A DNA stretch of 64,000 bases from Pelagibacterium halotolerans B2. GTDB lineage: Bacteria > Pseudomonadota > Alphaproteobacteria > Rhizobiales > Devosiaceae. The position numbers and the translations under genes are program-made. The stretch lies in the NCBI RefSeq assembly GCF_000230555.1, contig NC_016078.1, forward strand, positions 2,480,001 through 2,544,000. Reading direction: 5' to 3'. Under the pieces are notes generated by a model. That model saw only the letters and a program-made list of their open reading frames with translations. It was not told where the DNA came from and did not search any database. Positions 1 to 8,215 of this stretch are shown one piece after another (the stretch's first letter is position 1; every line of letters starts with the position of its first letter).

Positions 1-3
1 CGA

Positions 4-32
4 TTGCATGATCGGCGTTTGGCCCTTATATT
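4..32 (+). promoter_or_regulatory. Candidate housekeeping promoter of trcR
   Basis: A -35-like TTGCAT at 4-9 and a -10-like TATATT at 27-32 are separated by 17 bases. Transcription would begin near position 39, leaving a leader of roughly 78 bases before trcR. The match is by eye only, and the window edge prevents checking whether an upstream gene reads through. Confidence 0.4.
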
Positions 33-116
33 GAGCGCCAAATTCCCCCTCATCCAAATTCGGCGAGGCGGGCGGCCTGGAGGAACACCGGGCCGCAGCA
101 CAGGAGAGATTTACCC

Positions 117-842
117 ATGGCCACACAATTGCTCATGCCCAAGGCGACCGCCGTCTGGCTGGTCGAGAACACCGGGCTGACCTTCAAGCAGATCGCCGAT
201 TTCTGCACCCTGCATCCGCTGGAGGTCCAGGGCATCGCCGATGGCGACGTCGCCGGCGGCATTCGCGGCGTGAACCCGATTCAGAACGGACAGCTCAACC
301 GCGAGGAGATCGCCAAGGGTGAAGCCGACGAGAACTACAGGCTGAAAATTTCCGAGCCCAAGGTCAAGGTGGCAGCACCCAAGCGCCGCGGCCCGCGCTA
401 CACGCCGACATCGCGGCGCCACGAGCGTCCCAACGCCATCAAATGGCTGGTCCGCAACCATCCCGAACTCAAGGATGCCCAGATCATGCGGCTGGTGGGC
501 ACCACCAAGTCCACCATCGAATCCGTGCGCGAAAACACTCACTGGAACGCCGCCAACCTGACCGCTATGGATCCGGTGACCCTCGGGCTCTGTACGCAGA
601 TGGAACTGGACATGGAAGTGCGCAAGGCCGCGCGCACCGCCGGCATTACCGAAGATGCGCCCGAAGGGACACGTCTGATGACCGCCGAAGAAGCGCTCAA
701 CCGCGCCCAATACGAGCCTGAAGAAGGCGAAGAGCCGGCGCACACCCCTGCCCAGGACAATTACGATGCCGAGCGCGAAGCCGAATCGGTTTTTGCCAAG
801 CTCAAGTCCCTAAAGGGCGCCGACGCAGACGACCAGGACTGA
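117..842 (+). CDS. trcR: TrcR/DUF1013 family cell-cycle transcriptional regulator
   Basis: The 241-residue product matches the alphaproteobacterial DUF1013 family, which is annotated as cell cycle transcriptional regulator TrcR. Two helix-turn-helix-like stretches are visible, near residues 20-42 (LTFKQIADFC) and 100-140 (KWLVRNHPELKDAQIMRLVG followed by a TTKSTIESVREN recognition-like helix). The C-terminal 50 residues are acidic and probably disordered. The ATG at 117 is preceded by an AGGAGA ribosome site at suitable spacing. It appears to be transcribed alone, with a promoter candidate upstream and a strong hairpin just after the stop. Family assignment is firm; the regulated genes cannot be told from the sequence. 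Confidence 0.88.
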   Translation: MATQLLMPKATAVWLVENTGLTFKQIADFCTLHPLEVQGIADGDVAGGIRGVNPIQNGQLNREEIAKGEADENYRLKISEPKVKVAAPKRRGPRYTPTSRRHERPNAIKWLVRNHPELKDAQIMRLVGTTKSTIESVRENTHWNAANLTAMDPVTLGLCTQMELDMEVRKAARTAGITEDAPEGTRLMTAEEALNRAQYEPEEGEEPAHTPAQDNYDAEREAESVFAKLKSLKGADADDQD

Positions 843-859
843 AGGTCCCGCTTTGGTTA

Positions 860-900
860 GCGAAATGGCCCGTTGCCCAGCGCAGCGGGCCGTTTCGCTT
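860..900 (+). terminator. Rho-independent terminator after trcR
   Basis: GCGAAATGGCCCG at 860-872 pairs with CGGGCCGTTTCGC at 886-898 with a single G-T wobble, leaving a 13-base loop. The right arm is T-containing and followed by TT, so it is a reasonable but not classic terminator. Confidence 0.6.
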
Positions 901-948
901 TAACCCGCGACAACGCACTCGCTATCCCGGACTTGACATCGAGGGCAT

Positions 949-1746
949 TTGCCCACGCTATGCCGGTCCGTTTCCTGTCCAATCTCCATAGCTCAATTGT
1001 CGTTCTTTCTTGTCGCTGCGCTCGCAGTTTTTCTTGTTGCCCTGTCGAAATCCGGTCTGGTCGCGAGCCTGGGGGTGGTTGGCGTTCCCCTGCTGACGCT
1101 CGTCATGCCGGCCCGCGACGCCGCCGGCATGATGCTGCCCCTGCTGATCGCCATGGACGTGATCGCGCTGATCGCCTATCGGCGCGAAGTCGACTGGAAG
1201 GTGTTCTGGATCCTGCTGCCCGGCGCCATGGTGGGAACGCTCATCGCCTTTTCGCTTTCGGCCGTGGTCAGTGAGGCCATGGTGCGCCTTGCCATCGGCA
1301 TGATCGCGCTGGCCTTCGTACTCGATGCCTGGCTTCCCTTGCGCAAAAAACTCGAGGGTCTGCCCCCCTCACGGCCCTGGGGAACGTTCTGGGGCTCGGT
1401 TGCCGGATTTACCAGCTTTGTGAGCCACACCGGCGGCCCGCCGGTCCAGATCTACATGCTGCCCATGCGTTTGCCACCGGCGCTTTTTGCCGGCACGAAT
1501 GCGGTCTTTTTTGCCGTGGTCAATGCAAGCAAGATCCCGTTCTATTTCGTCCTGGGTCAGCTTTCGCTCGCCAATATGCAGGCAGCGCTTTATCTCATGC
1601 CGGTGGCGATTATCGGCATGGCGCTTGGCGTGTTCCTGGTCAGGCGCATCGACGCCGGCCTGTTTTACAGAGTGGCCTACATCCTGATTTTCCTGCTGTC
1701 GCTCAAGCTGATCTATGACGGGATCACCGGATTGTTTTTCGCCTGA
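949..1746 (+). CDS. TauE/SafE family sulfite exporter-like membrane protein
   Basis: The protein of up to 265 residues is almost entirely hydrophobic, with about eight membrane segments, and has the two-half arrangement of the TauE/SafE family. A typical inter-half basic loop (RKKLEGLPPSRPWG) and the glycine/proline-rich repeat in the second half (SHTGGPPVQIYMLP) are visible. Family members export sulfite, sulfoacetate or similar organosulfur anions; the substrate here is unknown. The start is uncertain. The reading frame opens at TTG 949, but a TTGACA at 933-938 with a weak CGCTAT at 956-961 suggests transcription may begin inside it, which would favour the TTG at 997. No good ribosome site precedes either codon. 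Confidence 0.75.
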   Translation: MPTLCRSVSCPISIAQLSFFLVAALAVFLVALSKSGLVASLGVVGVPLLTLVMPARDAAGMMLPLLIAMDVIALIAYRREVDWKVFWILLPGAMVGTLIAFSLSAVVSEAMVRLAIGMIALAFVLDAWLPLRKKLEGLPPSRPWGTFWGSVAGFTSFVSHTGGPPVQIYMLPMRLPPALFAGTNAVFFAVVNASKIPFYFVLGQLSLANMQAALYLMPVAIIGMALGVFLVRRIDAGLFYRVAYILIFLLSLKLIYDGITGLFFA

Positions 1747-1757
1747 TCGCGGACATT

Positions 1758-1787
1758 AAAAAAGGCCGCAGCTTTCGCCGTGGCCTC
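1758..1787 (-). terminator. Rho-independent terminator of the leftward DUF465 gene
   Basis: On the minus strand AGGCCAC at 1786-1780 pairs with GCGGCCT at 1769-1763 with one wobble and is followed by a run of six T. It lies between convergent genes and could act on both transcripts. Confidence 0.6.
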
Positions 1788-1813
1788 ACAGAAATCGCAA
1801 GTCTGGCTGGACC

Positions 1814-1990
1814 TTAGTGGGCGGTCTCGTATTGCGCGCGCGCCAACTGGTCCTTGAGTTCGAGTTTCTTGCGCTTAAGAGCGGCGATCAGCAGCGCATC
1901 GCGGGCGGGATGGCGCATTTCTTCGCTGATCTTTCGTTCCAAATCCTGATGCCGCCGCTCCAGGGAAGTGATGTAAGTCTGTGAGGTCAT
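1814..1990 (-). CDS. YdcH-like DUF465 family protein (first copy)
   Basis: A 58-residue, highly charged helical protein of the DUF465/YdcH family. The diagnostic pattern is a long helix with LERRHQDLERKI, then LLIAALKRKKLELKDQL, predicted to form a helical hairpin. Function is not established for the family. The start at 1990 (MTSQTYITSL) is chosen because AGGAG lies five bases upstream; a longer reading frame starting at 2008 lacks such a site. Its divergent neighbour at 2201 encodes a second member of the same family, so the pair probably arose by duplication. Confidence 0.8.
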   Translation of the reverse strand: MTSQTYITSLERRHQDLERKISEEMRHPARDALLIAALKRKKLELKDQLARAQYETAH

Positions 1991-2200
1991 GGCCACTCCT
2001 TTCATCATTGGACGACGGTATCGTCACATTCTTTGCGCCCTTTGTCCAATGGCAAATCTGTGGCAGAAAGGGGTTGGCGTGCGTTGGGGAAAAAGCAAGC
2101 ACATCTCCCCCCCGACAGCACGAAAAGACAATGGTTTAGCCCGTTTGATCCCGTCGGCGTGGATCAGGCCGCGGCCGGGAGTCCTGTTGGGGAAAGAGGC

Positions 2201-2416
2201 ATGCTGCCATTGGACAAGGAAATCGAAGCCCGGCTTGGGCTCGAACTGGCAACCAAACGCCAGGAACATGCCGATCTCGACGCGGCAATCCATACCCTGA
2301 CAGCCTCGGGACTGGCCGATATCACACTGATCCAGCGCCTCAAGAAACGCAAGCTGGCCCTCAAGGACCGGATCGTCGAGATCGAGCGCATCGTCCTGCC
2401 CGATATAATCGCGTGA
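2201..2416 (+). CDS. YdcH-like DUF465 family protein (second copy)
   Basis: A 71-residue charged helical protein with the same layout as the gene at 1814-1990: an N-terminal helix (EIEARLGLELATKRQEHADL), a turn, and the basic family signature LIQRLKKRKLALKDRIVEIE. The ATG at 2201 follows a GAAAGAGG ribosome site; upstream in-frame sequence is not protein-like. No function is known for the family. It lies between the divergent paralogue and the siderophore-interacting protein gene, with a 71-base gap to the latter. Confidence 0.8.
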   Translation: MLPLDKEIEARLGLELATKRQEHADLDAAIHTLTASGLADITLIQRLKKRKLALKDRIVEIERIVLPDIIA

Positions 2417-2487
2417 CATTATGTTAAGTTGACTTGAGCGATCATCATTTGTAGGTCCATCTCGAAGACCCTTGAGGATGACCTGTG

Positions 2488-3300
2488 ATGACCCAGCATA
2501 CCCGCCTCGTCGAACGCGTTCGCCACGAACTCAAATTCAGGATCGCAAAGGTCCTCAAATCCGAGCGCATCACCCCGCGGATGGCTCGCGTAACGCTGAC
2601 CTCCGACGATTTCGAGAGCTTCGTTTCGCTTGCCTATGACGATCATTGCAAGGTGTTCTTTCCCGAAGCCGGCACGACGGACTTCCCTGTTCCCACGCGC
2701 GGCGAGAACGGGCTGGCTTTCCCCGACGGCAAGCGTCCCGAAGCGCGCGACTACACACCCCGCCACTACGACAACGCAAATCGAACCCTGACGTTGGATT
2801 TCGTTTTGCACGGGGACGGCCCGGCATCGGGATGGGCGCAAGACGCAAAGCCCGGCGACATGATCGGGGTGGGAGGCCCGCGCGGCTCTTTCGTGGTTCG
2901 GGGTGACTACGACTGGTATTTGCTGATTGGCGATGAAACGGCTCTGCCCGCCATTGCGCGCAGGCTCGAGGAACTGCCGCGCACCACGCGCGCCATCGCC
3001 GTCATTGAAATCGCCGACAATGGCGAAATCCAGAAAATCGACGCGCCGGACAACGCCGAAATCCACTGGCTGAGCCGCGAAGGCGCCGAACCGGGCGATC
3101 TCCACAAACTGCTCGGTGCCGTCCAGGGCCTCCAATTGCCGCAGGGTGACGGCTACGTGTTCGTCGCTGGCGAAAGCGCGATGAGCAAGGCCGTACGGGC
3201 CCACATGGTCGAGGAGCGCGGGCACAATCCCGACTGGATCAAGGCCGCAGGCTATTGGCAGGCCGGCACAGAGGATTTCGACGACGGCCACGCCCATTAG
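2488..3300 (+). CDS. Siderophore-interacting FAD-binding reductase
   Basis: A 270-residue protein of the siderophore-interacting (SIP) family. These are cytosolic flavoproteins that reduce Fe(III)-siderophores to release iron. The N-terminal half is the FAD-binding beta barrel with the family motif ARDYTPRHYD (R-x-Y-T), and the C-terminal half is the NAD(P)H-binding part ending in GYWQAGTEDFDD, a conserved SIP tail. The ATG at 2488 follows GAGGA; a GTG one codon earlier is an alternative. A weak promoter candidate (TTGACT at 2429-2434) precedes it. No siderophore receptor or transporter lies next to it, so it probably serves several uptake systems. No clear Fur or Irr box was found. Confidence 0.85.
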   Translation: MTQHTRLVERVRHELKFRIAKVLKSERITPRMARVTLTSDDFESFVSLAYDDHCKVFFPEAGTTDFPVPTRGENGLAFPDGKRPEARDYTPRHYDNANRTLTLDFVLHGDGPASGWAQDAKPGDMIGVGGPRGSFVVRGDYDWYLLIGDETALPAIARRLEELPRTTRAIAVIEIADNGEIQKIDAPDNAEIHWLSREGAEPGDLHKLLGAVQGLQLPQGDGYVFVAGESAMSKAVRAHMVEERGHNPDWIKAAGYWQAGTEDFDDGHAH

Positions 3301-3309
3301 GGCGTGTTC

Positions 3310-3368
3310 AGACAAAGCAAAGACTTAGAGCAATTGAAGCGATCCAAAGGGGCGCAGAAATGCTCTAG
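3310..3368. repeat. Half copy of a bipartite intergenic repeat
   Basis: This stretch matches the right half of the longer element at 24571-24676. The shared core is GAGCAATTGAAGCGAT, then a variable middle, then GAAATGCTCTAGA. TAGAGCA near 3326 and TGCTCTA near 3361 form inverted ends. It lies between convergent genes and could form a hairpin. The left hairpin arm pair present in the full element is absent here. Confidence 0.7.
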
Positions 3369-3383
3369 AGGCAAGACCGAAGC

Positions 3384-5648
3384 CTATGCGATGGCCTCTT
3401 GCTGTTCGGCCTCGCGCCGCACAAAAAGGTCTCTGATTTCTGCGGCAACCGGCGCCACCGCGTTTTCAAGCAGGCCGACCTGGGCGTCGTCATAGAGCCT
3501 GGGCTCCTGGTCGAAAATCGCCAGGACCGCGCCCAATTGCCCATCCTCGAGCGGGACGGGAACGCCCGCATAGGCCCTGACCCCGCTTTCCACAACGGTT
3601 CGTAAATGGGCGTAGGGTGAATGCTGCAGATCCTCGATAATCAGCGTACCGGAGCGCTCGAGGACCTCATGAGCCAGATATTCGGCATGGCTCATTCTGG
3701 GCTCGTCATCGCCTGAGTCGGTCAGCGGGACCACGGTCACCATTGCAACCGTCGTGTTGGCCGACCGCGCCAGCCGCCGCAGGGAGCGTGCGATATCGGG
3801 ATCGGCCGCCGCTTGAGCCGAAACGGCCCTTGCCGCAAGACGCAATTGCGGAATTGCCTCGGGACGGCCGGAAACCGCACTGTCCTCCTCGCCCAGAGCC
3901 AAGGCGACGGCATGCGCGGCAAGCGCGATCGAATGGGCAATAAGGTCGATTTCCTCTGTTGTGCCCTCATCCTTGACAGCCTTGTAGTCCGGGTGGAAAT
4001 AGCCGGCAACGATAACGATGTCTGGCTTGATCCTCTTGAGCCGTCGGGCTGCATAACGGGCATAGACGTCGGGCCGCTCGCCAAGATAGCACAGGCAAGC
4101 AACTTCGGTCTCCGACAGGTCCATCTGCGCTATGCCTTCCTTGCGCAGCGCCACCGGCGCCATGACCTGCGCCGAAAACCCCCGTGCACGCACCCTTTCC
4201 GCCACCATGAGGGCCATCGCCTGATCGAGCTCGGTCTTTCCGCCGAATACCCGAACCTGCGCGTGCTCCTCGGCATTTTCCGGGGTCGCCTCTGCGATGT
4301 CGTCGAGCACCTCGGCCAAGGTCTCGACAACCCGATGCCGGTGGGAGGGGTCGGCGAGATCCCCGGCGACGTCAGCTTCGGCCAAGCGAAGGGCCGGCAC
4401 CGCGATATCGTCGTAAAAGTCAGCAATGCCGTCCTTTTCGATCTCCCGGTCGGCCAGCTCGATCGCTTCTTCGACATTGCCCGAAATGAGCCTTTGATAG
4501 AACCGCTCCTGTGGCAACAACACCGGCGCGCTGCCAAGAATGGTTTCGATAAAGCCCAGCCCCGGCACATAGCGGGCCATGACCACGATGCACACGGTGA
4601 GCGGCATGGAGACGATCAGCCCGATAGGTCCCCATAAGGTCGCCCAGAACATGGCAGCCACCAGCACGGCCAGCGGGGTCAGCCCGGTCGAGGTCCCATA
4701 GAGCCGGGGCTCGACGATGTTGTTCGAGGTGACCTCGAGCACGAGATAAAGCCCAATGACACCGAACAGCATGGTCCAACCCGGATCGACGGCAACCGAG
4801 AGAAGGATGGGGATCGTGGCAATGATAAGCGTGCCCACAAAGGGGATGTAGCGAAAGACGCTGGCCAGCAATCCCCAGAGAATTGCATTGGGCACGCCGA
4901 GCACAAACAACCCGGCCCCAAACAGCGTGCCGTAACCGGCACTGATCGTTGCCTGTGCCAGCAGATACCGCCCGACACGGCTGCTGGCCTCGTTCATCGC
5001 TTCGGTGCTCGAGCGCAAATCCCCTCGGCTGGCCAGTTTCAGGAACCGGTCGCGCAGCTCCTCGCGTTCGAGCAACAGGAAAATCAGAAAGATGGTAACG
5101 ATCAGGACCGAAGCGAGTGGTCCGATGATGGAGAAAAATACGGTCTGCGCGGTTTCGAGCGAGCCCATGCCATCATCGGCGATCACCACCTGGATGGGTT
5201 CTGGGCTCTGCTCGGCCAGCGTCTCGGCGCTGGCCTCCACCTGCGCGCCCAGCCGCTCCACGGTGGCCACCAGCCTGTCAATGACCCGCCCGCCGCCGAA
5301 CGTTTCCTGCAACATCCGGAGCTTCTCGCTGATCGTTGCCTGATAGCGCGGCAGATCGGACGCCAGCGAAAGCATTTGTGAAAATGCCAGATAGGCGACA
5401 CCCGAAATCAGCGCAAGCACCGCCGACACCGAGACAATGACCGCAACGATATGGGGTGTACCTACCCGCCGAAGGCCGTGCACCACCGGCCCCAGCGCAA
5501 AGGCCAGAAGCACGGCCAGCACGAGCGGCACGAAAATACCGCGCCCCAGATAGAGCACGGCAACAATCAGAACGAAGGTCAGGATCGCCCCAAGAGGCTG
5601 GTTGGCCAATGGCGATGGCGCCGGACTGGCCGGCGTGCGCGTTTCCAT
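3384..5648 (-). CDS. AI-2E family permease with B12-type cap, Rossmann-like and GAF-like C-terminal domains
   Basis: The 754-residue protein begins with an AI-2E/PerM-type membrane domain (about residues 15-365) with the family landmarks near EVTSNNIVEPRLYG and LTPLAVLVAAMFWATLWG. Ordinary family members end near residue 360; this one has nearly 400 further residues. Residues about 375-455 resemble the helical cap of B12-binding photoreceptor or methyltransferase proteins (LISGNVEEAIELADREIEK). Residues about 463-585 look like a Rossmann fold with alternating hydrophobic strands (VRVFGG, VACLCYLG, DIVIVAGYF). Residues about 600-740 look like a GAF domain. The DxHxxG cobalamin signature is not present. 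Transported substrate is unknown. The ATG at 5648 (METRTP) is preferred, with GGGAAA upstream; a TTG five codons earlier is possible. Confidence 0.8.
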   Translation of the reverse strand: METRTPASPAPSPLANQPLGAILTFVLIVAVLYLGRGIFVPLVLAVLLAFALGPVVHGLRRVGTPHIVAVIVSVSAVLALISGVAYLAFSQMLSLASDLPRYQATISEKLRMLQETFGGGRVIDRLVATVERLGAQVEASAETLAEQSPEPIQVVIADDGMGSLETAQTVFFSIIGPLASVLIVTIFLIFLLLEREELRDRFLKLASRGDLRSSTEAMNEASSRVGRYLLAQATISAGYGTLFGAGLFVLGVPNAILWGLLASVFRYIPFVGTLIIATIPILLSVAVDPGWTMLFGVIGLYLVLEVTSNNIVEPRLYGTSTGLTPLAVLVAAMFWATLWGPIGLIVSMPLTVCIVVMARYVPGLGFIETILGSAPVLLPQERFYQRLISGNVEEAIELADREIEKDGIADFYDDIAVPALRLAEADVAGDLADPSHRHRVVETLAEVLDDIAEATPENAEEHAQVRVFGGKTELDQAMALMVAERVRARGFSAQVMAPVALRKEGIAQMDLSETEVACLCYLGERPDVYARYAARRLKRIKPDIVIVAGYFHPDYKAVKDEGTTEEIDLIAHSIALAAHAVALALGEEDSAVSGRPEAIPQLRLAARAVSAQAAADPDIARSLRRLARSANTTVAMVTVVPLTDSGDDEPRMSHAEYLAHEVLERSGTLIIEDLQHSPYAHLRTVVESGVRAYAGVPVPLEDGQLGAVLAIFDQEPRLYDDAQVGLLENAVAPVAAEIRDLFVRREAEQQEAIA

Positions 5649-5803
5649 AGAAATGTTTCCCAATCCGGGTCTGTCTAGACCCCCCGAAATTCAAAAACGC
5701 GACCGCCATGGTTTCGTTCCCGTCTCCGCCAATGGACACGGCGGCTTGAACCTTGGGGGCTTATCGGATACAGCCACGCTTTAGCCAATTGAGGGCCGGG
5801 CTC

Positions 5804-6298
5804 TTGGTTTCATCTCCTCCCATCGCCATCGTCATGGGCAGCCAGTCGGACTGGCCCACAATGCGTTTTGCAGCCGAAACACTCGAAGCGCTCAGGCTCG
5901 ATTATGAAGCCCGCATCGTTTCGGCACACCGAACCCCGCTGCGCATGGTCGATTTCGCCACAACGGCGCGCGACGATGGCTTTAAGGTCATCATTGCCGG
6001 CGCCGGCGGTGCCGCGCACCTCCCGGGCATGATTGCGTCGATGACCACATTGCCGGTGCTTGGTGTGCCAGTGGAAAGCAAGGCGCTGCATGGACAGGAC
6101 AGCCTGCTCTCCATCGTCCAGATGCCCGGCGGCGTTCCGGTCGGCACCCTGGCCATCGGCAAGGCCGGTGCGATCAATGCCGCCCTGCTTGCCGCTTCGA
6201 TCCTCTCACTCGCCGATGAGGACCTTGCGGAACGGCTTGCCGAATGGCGCGCGCGCCAGACCAACGCGGTTGCGGAGTTTCCAAAGGACGATGACTGA
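5804..6298 (+). CDS. purE: N5-carboxyaminoimidazole ribonucleotide mutase
   Basis: PurE converts N5-CAIR to CAIR in de novo purine synthesis. All class I landmarks are present: GSQSDWPTM near the N-terminus (phosphate-binding), SAHRTP, and [10 protein letters not shown]. With the TTG start at 5804 the product is 164 residues, the usual length; GAGGG lies about 11 bases upstream. An in-frame TTG at 5753 would add 17 unrelated residues. A weak promoter candidate is TTGAAC at 5746-5751 with TACAGC at 5769-5774. purE overlaps purK by eight bases, so the two are translated from one message. Confidence 0.93.
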   Translation: MVSSPPIAIVMGSQSDWPTMRFAAETLEALRLDYEARIVSAHRTPLRMVDFATTARDDGFKVIIAGAGGAAHLPGMIASMTTLPVLGVPVESKALHGQDSLLSIVQMPGGVPVGTLAIGKAGAINAALLAASILSLADEDLAERLAEWRARQTNAVAEFPKDDD

Positions 6299-7385
6299 AA
6301 ACCACCCTCTCCAGCCCGGCGGCCGCATCGGCATTCTGGGCGGCGGCCAGCTTGGGCGCATGCTTTCTCTTGCGGCCAGCCAGTTGGGCATGAAGACCCA
6401 TATATTCTGCCCCGACCCCGAAAGCCCGGCCTTCGAGGTAACCCCCAGCAAGACCATTGCCGGCTATGACGATGTCGCCGCGCTTCGCGCCTTTGCCGGG
6501 GACGTCGACGTGGTCACTTATGAGTTCGAGAATGTCCCTCTGGCGACCGCGAAAGTCATCGCCGACAATGTGACCCTGCGTCCCGGCGCCAAAGCCCTTG
6601 AAGTCAGCCAGGACCGTCTGGCCGAAAAGGCTTTTCTCAGTCATGTCGGCATCGCTGTCGCCCCCTATCGCGCGGTCGGCAGTCTGCAGGACCTGCAAGC
6701 GGCAATCTCCGACATTGGGCTCCCTGCCGTCCTCAAAACCACCCGGCTCGGCTATGACGGCAAGGGCCAGCGCATGATCGGCAAGCCCGACGATATCGAG
6801 GGCGCGTTTACCGAACTCGCGCCGGGCGCCCCGCTGGTGCTCGAAGCCTATATTCCCTTCGAAAAGGAAATCTCGGTCATCGTGGTGCGCGGCACCGACG
6901 GCTCGGTCGTGACATACGATCCTGCGGAAAATGTTCACCGCAACCATATCCTCAAGACCTCGACCCTGCCCGCCACCGTTTCGGACGGGCTGGCCGCAAA
7001 GGCTCGGGCCATTGCCGGCGCAATTGCCAAAGCGCTCGACTATGTTGGCACCATGGGCGTGGAGTTCTTCGTCGTCTCCGACGGCGACGATCCGCAGGTG
7101 CTGGTCAACGAGATCGCGCCGCGCGTCCACAATTCGGGCCATTGGACGCAGGCCGTTTGCGTCACCGACCAGTTCGAAAATCACATTCGCGCCATCTGCG
7201 ACTGGCCGCTCGGCGACACCACGCGGCTGGCCGATGTCGTGATGGAAAACCTGATCGGCGAGGAGATCTTCGCCACGGCCTCACGGTCCATCTCCGGCAT
7301 CCAACCCCATGTTTACGGCAAGGCCGAAGCCCGGACAGGGCGCAAGATGGGTCATCTCAATATCGTAAAGCTCCCCAGAGCCTGA
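6291..7385 (+). CDS. purK: N5-carboxyaminoimidazole ribonucleotide synthase
   Basis: PurK is the ATP-grasp enzyme that joins bicarbonate and AIR to make N5-CAIR, the substrate of PurE. The 364-residue product has the N-terminal nucleotide fold ([12 protein letters not shown]), the ATP-grasp core ([13 protein letters not shown]) and the metal site region ([16 protein letters not shown]). The start at 6291 lies inside the end of purE, an overlap typical of coupled translation. No convincing terminator follows before rpsU. Confidence 0.94.
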   Translation: MTENHPLQPGGRIGILGGGQLGRMLSLAASQLGMKTHIFCPDPESPAFEVTPSKTIAGYDDVAALRAFAGDVDVVTYEFENVPLATAKVIADNVTLRPGAKALEVSQDRLAEKAFLSHVGIAVAPYRAVGSLQDLQAAISDIGLPAVLKTTRLGYDGKGQRMIGKPDDIEGAFTELAPGAPLVLEAYIPFEKEISVIVVRGTDGSVVTYDPAENVHRNHILKTSTLPATVSDGLAAKARAIAGAIAKALDYVGTMGVEFFVVSDGDDPQVLVNEIAPRVHNSGHWTQAVCVTDQFENHIRAICDWPLGDTTRLADVVMENLIGEEIFATASRSISGIQPHVYGKAEARTGRKMGHLNIVKLPRA

Positions 7386-7546
7386 CAAAAAGCGCCAATT
7401 CCGGGCCTCCCCGGTGGACAAGACCCGACTCTTCTGTTAACAACCGCGGCCACGGTGACCGGCAAGTGTCGGTCGGCGCTGGAATGCTTTTGGCCTCCGG
7501 CGTTTGATATCAGCCGAAATTCTAACCGAAAGGGCGGGTGTTCCGC

Positions 7547-7771
7547 GTGCAAGTAGTCGTTCGCGATAACAATGTCGATCAGGCGCTCCGAGCGCTGAAG
7601 AAGAAATTGCAGCGCGAAGGTGTGTTTCGCGAAATGAAGCTGCGCAACTATTACGAGAAGCCCTCTGAAAAGAAGGCACGGCAGAAGGCCGAGGCGATCC
7701 GCCGGGCCCGCAAGCTTGCTCGTAAGCGTGCACAGCGCGAAGCTGGTGTTGTAACCGGCGGTCGCCGCTAA
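7547..7771 (+). CDS. rpsU: Small ribosomal subunit protein bS21
   Basis: The 74-residue basic protein matches alphaproteobacterial bS21, which sits near the anti-Shine-Dalgarno end of 16S rRNA. The sequence [20 protein letters not shown] and the basic [12 protein letters not shown] tail are diagnostic. The start is a GTG at 7547 (MQVVVRDN), matching the usual N-terminus; an in-frame GTG at 7538 would add three residues. AAGGGCGGG lies just upstream at suitable spacing for the 7547 codon. A strong hairpin with a T run follows at 7836-7870. Confidence 0.95.
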   Translation: MQVVVRDNNVDQALRALKKKLQREGVFREMKLRNYYEKPSEKKARQKAEAIRRARKLARKRAQREAGVVTGGRR

Positions 7772-7835
7772 GAGGGCTTCGCAAAGCGCGAAACGTTCTT
7801 GGTATCTGCGACTGTTCGACATGAACGTATTTGCA

Positions 7836-7870
7836 GAAAAACGCCGCCTCCCGGGGCGGTGTTTTTATTT
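7836..7870 (+). terminator. Bidirectional terminator between rpsU and the YciI-like gene
   Basis: ACGCCGCC at 7841-7848 pairs with GGCGGTGT at 7855-7862, with A residues before the stem and TTTTTATTT after it. It can terminate both convergent transcripts. Confidence 0.8.
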
Positions 7871-7872
7871 GC

Positions 7873-8214
7873 TCAATCGCCGGCAGGCATCTGAAGGATC
7901 GGCATCACCTCGACACCCTCGCCCGGAAAATGGGTGAAATGGGCGTGATTGCGAAACATCTCCGCAGCCGCCTCGTGGTCGGGCGCTTCAACGATCATAT
8001 AGGCCGCGGCCGTATTGGTGATATCGGCAACTCCACCCGGGCCGATCTTCTTGGTCTTGCCGAGCGGTCCGCCTGGATCGACAACGCGCGAGGCGTTGGC
8101 ATCCATCCATTCGCCCCAGGCTTTCATACCCGCCGCTTCATCGACCCGACCTTCGGCCTGCGCCTTTTCGGTGGCCGTCGCCGTCCCGGTATAGATCGCC
8201 AGAAATTTTGCCAT
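7873..8214 (-). CDS. YciI-like (YCII-related) small protein
   Basis: A 113-residue protein resembling YCII-related/DGPF-domain ferredoxin-like proteins: it begins MAKFLAIYTG and carries WGEWMDANASRVVDPGGPLG and AYMIVEAPDHEAAAEMF, as seen in family members. Biochemical role is not established; relatives are often encoded near ECF sigma factors, but none is adjacent here. The start at 8214 has GGGAGG five bases upstream; the longer open frame to 8319 is only a shadow of the upstream gene. It begins one base after the stop of the alpha/beta hydrolase gene, so the two are co-transcribed. Confidence 0.75.
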   Translation of the reverse strand: MAKFLAIYTGTATATEKAQAEGRVDEAAGMKAWGEWMDANASRVVDPGGPLGKTKKIGPGGVADITNTAAAYMIVEAPDHEAAAEMFRNHAHFTHFPGEGVEVMPILQMPAGD

Positions 8215-8215
8215 T

